NCBI GenBank assembly: GCA_010912705.1
Contig: POWB01000012.1
Span: 1-64,000 of the forward strand
Direction: 5' to 3'
Length of the DNA: 64,000 bases
Source: Halochromatium sp.
GTDB taxonomy: Bacteria > Pseudomonadota > Gammaproteobacteria > Chromatiales > Chromatiaceae
Shown here piece by piece: positions 26,466 to 34,178 of this stretch. How positions within the stretch are numbered: position 1 is the first letter of the stretch; every line of letters begins with the position of its first letter. Under the pieces are notes generated by a model that did not search any database, was not told where the DNA came from, and was given only the letters and a program-made list of their open reading frames with translations. Both the position numbers and the translations under genes were made by a program.

Positions 26466-28070
26466 GTGCATACTGAGACAGCCTCTGTGTCCATCGCAGA
26501 TCTTGGTCGGATCCCGATCTCTGGTCCTTCGCCTGCTGGGGGGGATGCCCGTTATGATGCGGTCTATCTGGACCTCAAAGCGGAGATCGAGAAGCTCGAT
26601 TCGATTACCCAGGCCGAGCAGGTTGACTGGGAGCGGGTTACTGAGCTTGCGTCTAACATCCTGACCTCCCAATCGAAAGACCTCATGGTCGCAGCCTACC
26701 TGGCCGTTAGTCAGGCGCACCTCAACGGACTTCCAGGTATTGCTGACGGGCTGCAGGTGCTGCTGGATATGGTCACTCGCTATTGGGACGATGGCTTTCC
26801 ACCGCTCAAACGTTTGCGCGGACGGCTCAATGCCCTGAATTGGTGGCGCGAGCAGACGAGGAGATGGCTTCAGGAGAGTCCTCCGCCGAGCCCGGTGCCA
26901 CAAGCCCTCTATGACGATCTTGGCGGGAACGCTAAGCAGTTGGATCAGGCCCTTGCTGAGAAGCTGCCTGACTTCTCGCCCCTGCGTGAGCTGATTGCGC
27001 AGCTCGAGCAGATCCCGCTTGAAAGACCGGCGGAGCCGCAGCCTAGAGTGACCCAAACGGCCGCCGCCGGCGCTGCTGGTGGTCCTGATGAGGTCGCTCA
27101 GGAGGGGGCCGGCAAGAACGAGCAGCTTGGCGGTGAATCGGCCGGAGCCTCGTCGACCAGCGCTGCAAGCCCGCAATCCGAGGCCCCGGAGTCGATCGAT
27201 GGGGCGCGTCAGGCATTGGTTTCAGCCGCCCTTGATTTCGCCCAGCTCTGTCGATCCGCCTCACTGGCTGATCCTTGGGCCTGGAAGGTGAATCGAATCG
27301 CAGCCTGGTTACCTATCGGACAACTGCCACCCAATCAGGGCGGGCGGACCCTGTTGCCAGCTCCAGAGGGTGAGATCAAGGCTGCCCTCCAAGCTCAATT
27401 TGGAAGCGAGCACTTTGCAGAGGCTGCGAAAACTGCGGAGGAGCATTTTACTGGCGCGATCTTCTGGCTCGATCTGCAGCGTTTCATTGATCAGGCCTTG
27501 GCAGGCTTAGGAGACGACTTTGCTGCGGCCCGAGACGCTGTTCAGGGGGAGTTGAGGGCCTTGCTGACCCGGTTACCGGGACTCGAGACCCTGTCGTTTG
27601 CAGAGGGTACAGCCTTTGCCGATCCTCAAACCCTCGATTGGATCGAGACGATACAGACTGCAGGTGCCACTGCAGGACGTTCGCACCGACAATCCAATCC
27701 GGTTGCGGCCGCCTTGGACAAGGCCGAGCAGTTGTTTGCGAATGATGATGCCGGGGGGGCCCTCGATTGCCTGACGACCGCGATGCGCCAAGCAACGGAT
27801 GGCCCCTCCAGGCTCCAGTTACAGCAGACCCAGATGATGATGCTCTGTCGCGCCAATCACTTCGAGACTGCAATCGCCTTGGCCAACCAGCTACTTCAGG
27901 AGATTGAGTCGAGGCAGCTACAGGCTTGGCAGCCCGATCTCGCCGTCGAACTGCTGATGGCCTGCTATCAAAGCTTCATGGGTCGCGGCGAGGAGGCGGA
28001 TTTGACTGTTGCTAAGGATCTGCTCGCCAGGGTCGCTTGCTTGAAGCCCTCTGCTGTTCTTGCGCTCTGA
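26466..28070 (+). CDS. tssA: T6SS baseplate/cap protein TssA
   Basis: TssA primes tube and sheath assembly at the baseplate. The 534-residue protein has the ImpA-type N-terminal domain (about residues 15-130; PISGPSPAGGDARYD and LDMVTRYWDDGFPP are typical), an Ala/Ser-rich linker (about 200-240), a middle domain and a helical C-terminal domain. The GTG start at 26466 has no clear ribosome binding site; GTG 26487 (MSIADLGRIPISG) is an alternative that fits the family N-terminus well. First gene of the core operon. Confidence 0.93.
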   Translation: MHTETASVSIADLGRIPISGPSPAGGDARYDAVYLDLKAEIEKLDSITQAEQVDWERVTELASNILTSQSKDLMVAAYLAVSQAHLNGLPGIADGLQVLLDMVTRYWDDGFPPLKRLRGRLNALNWWREQTRRWLQESPPPSPVPQALYDDLGGNAKQLDQALAEKLPDFSPLRELIAQLEQIPLERPAEPQPRVTQTAAAGAAGGPDEVAQEGAGKNEQLGGESAGASSTSAASPQSEAPESIDGARQALVSAALDFAQLCRSASLADPWAWKVNRIAAWLPIGQLPPNQGGRTLLPAPEGEIKAALQAQFGSEHFAEAAKTAEEHFTGAIFWLDLQRFIDQALAGLGDDFAAARDAVQGELRALLTRLPGLETLSFAEGTAFADPQTLDWIETIQTAGATAGRSHRQSNPVAAALDKAEQLFANDDAGGALDCLTTAMRQATDGPSRLQLQQTQMMMLCRANHFETAIALANQLLQEIESRQLQAWQPDLAVELLMACYQSFMGRGEEADLTVAKDLLARVACLKPSAVLAL

Positions 28071-28138
28071 TCCCTGTCTTTTAAAGAAATCCAAAGCGCT
28101 ATACTTGAAACTCATCCATCAATAATGAGGCATTGACC

Positions 28139-28624
28139 ATGGCATCTGAAGGCTCCGTTGCCCCAAAAGAGCGCGTTAATATCGTCTACCGCCCGGCCAC
28201 TGGGGATGCTCAGGAGGAGGTTGAGCTACCACTCAAGCTGCTAGTCCTGGGAGACTTTACCCAAAAGGCTGATGAGCGGATGCTTGAGGATCGTGATCCT
28301 CTCACGATCGACAAAGATACCTTTGATGACGTGCTTGCATCCCAAGGGCTGAATCTTAGCCTTAACGTTCCAAATAAGCTTTCAGGCGAGCCCGACGATC
28401 AGATGGCTGTCAATCTGGATTTTCAAAGCCTGAAGGACTTCTCGCCCGATGCCTTGGTCAACAAGATCCCTGAGCTTGCAAAACTGATGGAATTACGTGA
28501 TGCCCTTAAAGCGCTCAAGGGTCCTTTGGCTAATGTCCCGGAGTTTCGCAAGAAGGTCCAGGAACTTGTTAAGGACGAGGGTGTGCGCGCGCGACTGTTG
28601 AAGGAGCTAGGCATCGAGGAGTAG
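28139..28624 (+). CDS. tssB: T6SS contractile sheath small subunit TssB
   Basis: TssB (VipA/ImpB) forms the sheath with TssC. From ATG 28139 the protein is 161 residues, the usual size. Typical stretches are VNIVYRPATGDAQEEVELPLK (in parts), LPLKLLVLGDFT and the C-terminal RARLLKELGIEE. GAGG lies 8 nt before this ATG; the TTG two codons earlier is less likely. The gap from tssA is 68 bp. Confidence 0.96.
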   Translation: MASEGSVAPKERVNIVYRPATGDAQEEVELPLKLLVLGDFTQKADERMLEDRDPLTIDKDTFDDVLASQGLNLSLNVPNKLSGEPDDQMAVNLDFQSLKDFSPDALVNKIPELAKLMELRDALKALKGPLANVPEFRKKVQELVKDEGVRARLLKELGIEE

Positions 28625-28692
28625 GACGCATCCCTCAGCTCTGATCCTTCGTTCAATTTTTCAGTACCGATCTACCGACAGGTGAATACAGC

Positions 28693-30177
28693 ATGGCCGA
28701 GGAACAAACGCAAGCCGCTGAACAGGCTCCAGCCGAACAGTCGACCGAAGCTGCGGGCCTGCTCGATGAAATCGTCGAGGCCTCAAAGCTCAAGCCGACA
28801 GATGAAGGCTTCAATCTCACCAAGGCTGGACTGCAGGCCTTTTTGAAAGAGCTTGTTTCGGATCGTGCCGGCGCCAAGATCTCGGGCGCCTTAGTCGACG
28901 ATATGATCTCAGATCTCGACCAGAAGCTGTCCGCACAAGTCAATGCGGTGATGCACAATGAGGAGTTTCAGAAGCTTGAGAGCTCTTGGCGGTCATTGAA
29001 GTTCTTGGTTGACCGAACCGACTTTCGGCAGAACATCAAGCTGCAATTCATCAATGTCTCTAAAGATGACTTGCTCTCCGATTTTGAAGACGCGCCGGAA
29101 GTTGTTAAGTCCGGCCTCTATCGTCAGGTGTATACTGCCGAATATGGCCAATTCGGAGGTCAGCCCGTCGGGGCAATGATTGCCAATTATGACTTTGGAC
29201 CTAGCCCGCAAGACGTTCAGCTACTGAAATATGTCGCGTCTGTATCCGCGATGTCACATGCCCCCTTTATTGCCGCTGCTGGTAAGGAATTCTTCGGTAT
29301 CGATAGCTGGGAGGAGCTTCCAAACCTCAAGGATCTGCATTCGATCTTCGAGATGCCACAATACACCAAGTGGCATTCATTCCGCGAGACGGAAGACGCC
29401 CGCTATGTCGGCCTAACGCTACCCAAGTTCCTGTTGCGGCTCCCCTATTCGCCAAAGACGGTGGCAACCAAGTCATTCAATTTTGTGGAGCAAGCGGAAG
29501 ACAATCAAGACTTTTGCTGGGGCAATACTGCCTTTGCATTCGCATCCCGACTTACTGATAGTTTTGCAAAGTATCGGTGGTGTGCAAATATTATCGGTCC
29601 ACAAGGTGGTGGGGAGGTTGGAGATCTTCCTCTCTATCAATTTGAGGCTATGGGTCAGACTCAGACCAAGATCCCAACCCAGGTTCTCATCTCAGAGCGG
29701 CGCGAATATGAGTTGGCCGAGGAGGGATTTATCTCCCTGACCATGCGCAAAGGATCTGATAACGCGGCATTCTTCTCGGCGAACTCTGCTCAACAGGCGA
29801 AGATCTTCCCGGATACCCCGGAGGGCAAGGCCGCAGAGATGAACTACAAGCTCTCGACGCAAATGCCCTATATGATGGTGATGAACCGTCTTGCGCATTA
29901 TATCAAAGTGATTCAGCGGGAAAACATCGGCACCTGGAAGGAGCGTCAGGACCTAGAGCGCGAGCTCAACACCTGGATTAGCCAATATGTGACGGCAATG
30001 GATAATCCAGACCCCCAGACCCGAAGTAAGCGCCCACTTCGCATGGCAGAGATCGAGGTCAGCGACGTACCAGGTGATCCTGGCTGGTACAGTGTTTCTC
30101 TGAAGGCACGACCTCATTTCAAATATATGGGAGCTAGCTTTACCTTGTCACTGGTTGGCAAGCTGGATAAGGAGTGA
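28693..30177 (+). CDS. tssC: T6SS contractile sheath large subunit TssC
   Basis: TssC (VipB/ImpC) is the main sheath subunit and the substrate of ClpV disassembly. The 494-residue length and signatures (LESSWRSLKFLVDRT, IANYDFGPSPQDVQLL, the FCWGNTAFAFA region and RPHFKYMGASFTLSLVGKL at the end) are diagnostic. It follows tssB after 68 bp. Confidence 0.97.
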   Translation: MAEEQTQAAEQAPAEQSTEAAGLLDEIVEASKLKPTDEGFNLTKAGLQAFLKELVSDRAGAKISGALVDDMISDLDQKLSAQVNAVMHNEEFQKLESSWRSLKFLVDRTDFRQNIKLQFINVSKDDLLSDFEDAPEVVKSGLYRQVYTAEYGQFGGQPVGAMIANYDFGPSPQDVQLLKYVASVSAMSHAPFIAAAGKEFFGIDSWEELPNLKDLHSIFEMPQYTKWHSFRETEDARYVGLTLPKFLLRLPYSPKTVATKSFNFVEQAEDNQDFCWGNTAFAFASRLTDSFAKYRWCANIIGPQGGGEVGDLPLYQFEAMGQTQTKIPTQVLISERREYELAEEGFISLTMRKGSDNAAFFSANSAQQAKIFPDTPEGKAAEMNYKLSTQMPYMMVMNRLAHYIKVIQRENIGTWKERQDLERELNTWISQYVTAMDNPDPQTRSKRPLRMAEIEVSDVPGDPGWYSVSLKARPHFKYMGASFTLSLVGKLDKE

Positions 30178-30224
30178 TCGGCCGCGAGGTCGGCCCTGTT
30201 ACAACTCGGATGTGAGACGAGAGC

Positions 30225-30255
30225 GGGCGCTTGCGCCCAGCGATTGCGATCGCAA
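30225..30255. repeat. Two short palindromes in the tssC-hcp gap
   Basis: GGGCGCTTGCGCCC (30225-30238) and TTGCGATCGCAA (30244-30255) are adjacent perfect palindromes in the 152-bp gap before hcp. Neither is followed by a T-run. They could be operator half-sites, an mRNA processing structure, or chance in GC-rich DNA. Confidence 0.5.
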
Positions 30256-30329
30256 GATGAGAGCGTGCGTCCTTAACTTGCGGTGTAATCACTAACCGCG
30301 ACTCCATAACGACACGAGGCTTTACCTAG

Positions 30330-30812
30330 ATGGCACTTACCGCATACATGACCGTCGATGGCAAGAACCAAGGTAATATCAAGGGTGATTGCACACAAAG
30401 CGGCAAGAAAAAAGATACGATCCTAGTCTACGCCGTGGATCATAAGGTCGAGATTCCAAAAGATACCCATACTGGGCTGCCGACCGGCCAGCGGATTCAC
30501 CATCCGTTGACGATCACTAAGCACAAGGGGCCAGCGTCGCCTAAACTCTTCAAGGCCTGCTGTACTGGTGAGCAGTGTACTGTCACACTCGATTACTACC
30601 GCATCAAATCTGATGGAACTGAAGAAAACTATTATACCATCAAGCTCGAGAATGCCATCATCGTCGAAATGCGCGAAGATACACCATTGACCTTCCTGCC
30701 AGAGAATAAGCCTTATCATGATATGGAGGATGTCTCGATGACGTATTCCAAGATTACCTGGACTTACAACGATGGCAACATCGAGTTCACGGATAGTTGG
30801 CAGGACTCATAG
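30330..30812 (+). CDS. hcp: T6SS tube protein Hcp (TssD)
   Basis: Hcp hexamers stack into the inner tube and are secreted. The 160-residue length fits. The start MALTAYMTVDGKNQGNIKGD and the motif RIHHPLTITKHKGPASPKL (shortened) are family signatures. The 152-bp gap upstream and 139-bp gap downstream, the latter with a stem-loop, set it apart from the otherwise tightly packed operon and suggest separate control of its expression. Confidence 0.97.
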   Translation: MALTAYMTVDGKNQGNIKGDCTQSGKKKDTILVYAVDHKVEIPKDTHTGLPTGQRIHHPLTITKHKGPASPKLFKACCTGEQCTVTLDYYRIKSDGTEENYYTIKLENAIIVEMREDTPLTFLPENKPYHDMEDVSMTYSKITWTYNDGNIEFTDSWQDS

Positions 30813-30891
30813 CACTGATTATTTCAGCTGCTCGAGATTATACTGGTATCTTCATCGTTTCATGCTACAGTGATTCTCTGAGCATCTCTTT

Positions 30892-30919
30892 GGCGTACCG
30901 CGAGACGATGCGGTACGCC
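30892..30919 (+). promoter_or_regulatory. Stem-loop downstream of hcp (10-bp perfect stem)
   Basis: GGCGTACCGC, an 8-nt loop and GCGGTACGCC form a perfect 10-bp stem between hcp and tssE. It is followed by GCACAG, not a T-run, so it is not a standard intrinsic terminator. It may stabilise the 3' end of a short hcp transcript or attenuate read-through into tssE, which would favour the high Hcp levels needed for the tube. Confidence 0.6.
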
Positions 30920-30951
30920 GCACAGAATCCTTCTCATCAAAGGCGCCCAAT

Positions 30952-31368
30952 TTGCAAGAGAAAAGGCTACTTGAGCGTTTGCGAGCGATCGAACTGAATC
31001 CTAGTTGGCGGGGAATGACCACGCCTGAGAGTGCAACCCCTTCGGTACTGAATCACTTAGCCAAGATACTCAATACACGACAAGGGAGTGTTCCGATCGC
31101 TCCTGACTTTGGCATCCCTGATTTTACTGGTCTCCTGAGTGGTGCAGATCAGAATGCATGGGCTGAGGTCGAGGAGGCCATTGCTGAGGTTATTACTAAG
31201 TATGAGCCTCGGTTGATAAAGGTACAGGTACGTCACAAGCTCATGGATGATACCGCCTTTGTCGTTGCCTTTAAGCTATCGGCAGCGATTCGCGTTGAAG
31301 AGCGAGAGAGTCCAGTGGTTTTTGAGGCTGTGCTCAATGCTGACGGCCGAATTGAAGTGATGGAGTAA
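30952..31368 (+). CDS. tssE: T6SS baseplate protein TssE (gp25-like)
   Basis: TssE is the gp25-like wedge protein that starts sheath polymerisation. The 138-residue protein has the GPW/gp25 pattern: LNTRQGSVPIAPDFGIPDF and the EPRLIKVQVRH core with its conserved Glu-Pro-Arg. The start is TTG 30952 with AAAGG upstream. It is followed 6 bp later by tssF. Confidence 0.94.
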   Translation: MQEKRLLERLRAIELNPSWRGMTTPESATPSVLNHLAKILNTRQGSVPIAPDFGIPDFTGLLSGADQNAWAEVEEAIAEVITKYEPRLIKVQVRHKLMDDTAFVVAFKLSAAIRVEERESPVVFEAVLNADGRIEVME

Positions 31369-31374
31369 AGGCCT

Positions 31375-33105
31375 TTGCTCGACAGGTATTATCAGCGTGA
31401 GCTCTCCTATCTGCGAGAGCTGGCTACCGAGTTCGCCGCTCAGCATCCCGGAGTGGCGCCGTTACTCGCCGGTCAATCGAATGATCCTGATGTCGAGCGG
31501 ATACTTGAAGGGACCGCCTTCCTCTCTGGTCTAGTCCATGAGAAATTGGATGACGAGTTCCCGGAGATCATCCATGGACTGATGGAGCTCATCTTTCCTC
31601 ACTATCTCCGCCCGTTGCCATCAGCAACGCTCATCGAATTTACGCCAAAGCCCAGTCTCAGGGAAAAGACACTGGTCCCAAGAGGGGTCACCCTTAACTC
31701 GCTTGAATCTGAAGGGACACGTTGTAGCTTTACCACTTGTCAGGAAGTAGAGCTGTCGCCGGTAGCGATTGATAAGGTTGAGTTGAAGGTGGCGGGCGAT
31801 CGTTCTGGGCTGCTGCGGATTGATCTTTCTGTCGTCGGTGGGGAGCTGGGGCAGCTCAACCTTCAAAAGCTTCGTTTTTTCCTTGCCGGTGTCTACAGCG
31901 AGGCCTCAGCGCGTCACTGGATGATTCAGACGCGGACCCGACGTCTTAGGATCATTGCTCCAGACGGAACAGGCTCTCCAATTCCGCTTGAAGCCATGAT
32001 GCAGGTTGGCTTCCTACCATCAGAAGCCCTGCTTCCTTATCCCCCGCGATCTTTTCCAGGGTATCGCATTTTGCAGGAGTTTTTTACCCTTCCGGAAAAA
32101 TTTCTTTTCTTCGATGTTACTGGCCTAGAGGTGTTGGCAAGTCACGCTAAGGGAACGAGCTTCAGCATCGAGTTTAGTCTGGCTGATCTGCCCCTTGAGC
32201 TACCCGCTATGCGCAAGGAGCACATCAAGCTGTTTGTAACCCCGGCGGTCAATTTATTCCAGCATGAGGCTGATCCCATCCTGCTTGATCATAGGCAGCC
32301 CGATTACCAGATTCGTCCCAGTGGCTCTAACCCAGCACACTACCGCATTCATACCGTTAACAAGGTTACCGGATTCATTCAGGGTACTGTGAGTCAGCGC
32401 GAGTATATGCCCTTCGTGCTGTTTAACCCCCAAGCAGATGCCATCCCGGTCTATTCGCTACACCATCGGCGCTCTCCACTGAGTGGTGAGGTCGACCTCC
32501 ACATCTCGGTTGCCTATCCAGCTTCGCACAAGCAAATGACCACTGAGACGTTATCTCTGGAGGTACTTTGCACTAATGCATCCTTAGCGGAAACGCTCCG
32601 TGCTGGTGATATCAATGTGCCCACTGAATCATCTCCAATCTTAGCGGATTTCACAAACCTTTCCGCCCCGACAGCTGAGATTCAGCCACCCTATGGCAAT
32701 AATCTGCTTTGGCGACTCTTATCGCATATTTTCTTGAACTATCAGTCTATCGCAAGTGCCGATAATCTTCGCGCAATGCTCAAGCTCTATATCTTCCAGG
32801 AGACTCGTAACCGAAATGCAGTACTAACTAATACGAAGCGAGTCGAGGCTATTAGGACGTTGAAGCTTGAGCCAACGGATCGTTTTTTTCAGGGTTCTTT
32901 GCTGCGAGGCCAGGATATCATCCTCGATCTTGACCATCAGGAATTTGTTGGTCCTGGGGATGCGTTTCTATTTGGAGCTGTGCTGAATATTTTCTTTGCA
33001 AACTATGCCGCTATCAACTGCTTTACGCGGCTAACTGTTCAAGACTCTAATCATAAAGAGCGCTTTTCATGGCCAACCCGTCTGGGCGATCGGACACTAC
33101 TCTAG
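31375..33105 (+). CDS. tssF: T6SS baseplate protein TssF
   Basis: TssF (VasA/ImpG) forms baseplate wedges with TssG. The 576-residue length is usual; the N-terminus LDRYYQRELSYLRELATEFA and the ARRHPGVAPLLAGQSNDPDVER-like region (here AAQHPGVAPLLAGQSNDPDV) are typical. The start is TTG 31375 after GGAG...AAAGG. It overlaps tssG by 37 bp. Confidence 0.95.
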   Translation: MLDRYYQRELSYLRELATEFAAQHPGVAPLLAGQSNDPDVERILEGTAFLSGLVHEKLDDEFPEIIHGLMELIFPHYLRPLPSATLIEFTPKPSLREKTLVPRGVTLNSLESEGTRCSFTTCQEVELSPVAIDKVELKVAGDRSGLLRIDLSVVGGELGQLNLQKLRFFLAGVYSEASARHWMIQTRTRRLRIIAPDGTGSPIPLEAMMQVGFLPSEALLPYPPRSFPGYRILQEFFTLPEKFLFFDVTGLEVLASHAKGTSFSIEFSLADLPLELPAMRKEHIKLFVTPAVNLFQHEADPILLDHRQPDYQIRPSGSNPAHYRIHTVNKVTGFIQGTVSQREYMPFVLFNPQADAIPVYSLHHRRSPLSGEVDLHISVAYPASHKQMTTETLSLEVLCTNASLAETLRAGDINVPTESSPILADFTNLSAPTAEIQPPYGNNLLWRLLSHIFLNYQSIASADNLRAMLKLYIFQETRNRNAVLTNTKRVEAIRTLKLEPTDRFFQGSLLRGQDIILDLDHQEFVGPGDAFLFGAVLNIFFANYAAINCFTRLTVQDSNHKERFSWPTRLGDRTLL

Positions 33106-34178
33106 GACCTGAGGGGTCCAACGATGAGATTGGATCAGTGGCGCTGCTAGGGCGTCTGCTGAAAAATCCGCGGGCCTTTTCATTTGCGCAGGCAGTTCGA
33201 TTGCTGCGCCAAGCCTATGGTCCACCTGGCAAGCAGGGAGAAGGGGTCTTCTTGCGCGAGCAGCTTAGGGTCAGGCCTGAGCTTTCTCTCGGTTTCCCGC
33301 CGACTGACATGACAGCCATTAGGGAGATTACCAAGCAGGAGCTAGGTGATGAAGAAGTGCCGCGGCGGTTTGAGATCACGGCGACCTTTCTTGGCCTCTA
33401 TGGCCCTTCTTCGCCGCTACCGACGTTCTACACTGAAGAACTGCTCGATGAGCAGCGTGAGGATCAAACGGTCTCCCGCGACTTCCTTGATGTCCTGAAC
33501 CACCGCTTTTTCGTCTTCTATTTTCTCGCTGATCTTCACTACAAACTCGTGCGTCGGGTCTGTACTGAGCAGGATACTGAGGTTCTGACGCGTCTCTATG
33601 CGCTTGCTGGTCTTGGGCATCCAGAGATGCTATCTGGGCCGTTGCGTGATCCTGGCTCCCTGCTGCGTGCAATTGGTTTGCTCACGCAGTTTCCTAGATC
33701 TGCTGCAGGGCTTCAGCATCTTTTGATGGATCGTCTTGGGGTTCCCGTCGAGGTTGTTCAATGCGCTCCTCGCAAAGCGGATATTCCGCTTGATCAACGG
33801 GCTGCGCTTGGGGCGCAGGCGAGTACACTGGGTGCAAACTCGCATATCGGAACTGAGGCTGATGCTGCGAGCAGCAAGATCCAGCTGCGGATTGGTGCGA
33901 TGGATGCCGAAACCTTTCGGCGTTATCAGTTTGGAACCCCAGATTACGCAGAATTGGTTAGGTTGATCTGCTATTTCTGTACACAGCCCCTAGAGTTTGA
34001 CCTGCAATTCCTGCTCGCCCCAGATGAAGCACAGCCGGCTAGCCTCGGTAGCTCTGAATGGTCGAGCTTGGGCTGTAATGCCTGGATGGCACCTGTGCAA
34101 GGTCAGGGCGTCGAAGCTCAGTATCTCGATTGTCGTCGGATTGAGATGAACTCCGAGTTGCAAGGTATCTCATTATGA
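33069..34178 (+). CDS. tssG: T6SS baseplate protein TssG
   Basis: TssG (VasB/ImpH), wedge partner of TssF. The 369-residue protein has the typical RAFSFAQAVRLLRQ, the LGLYGPSSPLPTFYTEEL segment, and the FLADLHYKL region. It starts within the end of tssF and overlaps tssH by 4 bp, indicating translational coupling through tssF-G-H. Confidence 0.95.
   Translation: MANPSGRSDTTLGPEGSNDEIGSVALLGRLLKNPRAFSFAQAVRLLRQAYGPPGKQGEGVFLREQLRVRPELSLGFPPTDMTAIREITKQELGDEEVPRRFEITATFLGLYGPSSPLPTFYTEELLDEQREDQTVSRDFLDVLNHRFFVFYFLADLHYKLVRRVCTEQDTEVLTRLYALAGLGHPEMLSGPLRDPGSLLRAIGLLTQFPRSAAGLQHLLMDRLGVPVEVVQCAPRKADIPLDQRAALGAQASTLGANSHIGTEADAASSKIQLRIGAMDAETFRRYQFGTPDYAELVRLICYFCTQPLEFDLQFLLAPDEAQPASLGSSEWSSLGCNAWMAPVQGQGVEAQYLDCRRIEMNSELQGISL

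Noticed and set aside
28100-28105. TATACT before tssB as an internal promoter
   Set aside because: No acceptable -35 element at 16-18 bp upstream; left unannotated.
30225-30238. GGGCGCTTGCGCCC as terminator of tssC
   Set aside because: The loop is too short (2 nt, or 4 with an opened pair) and no T-run follows.
30797-30997. 66-codon frame across the hcp-tssE gap
   Set aside because: It overlaps both genes, runs through the stem-loop and has no family resemblance.
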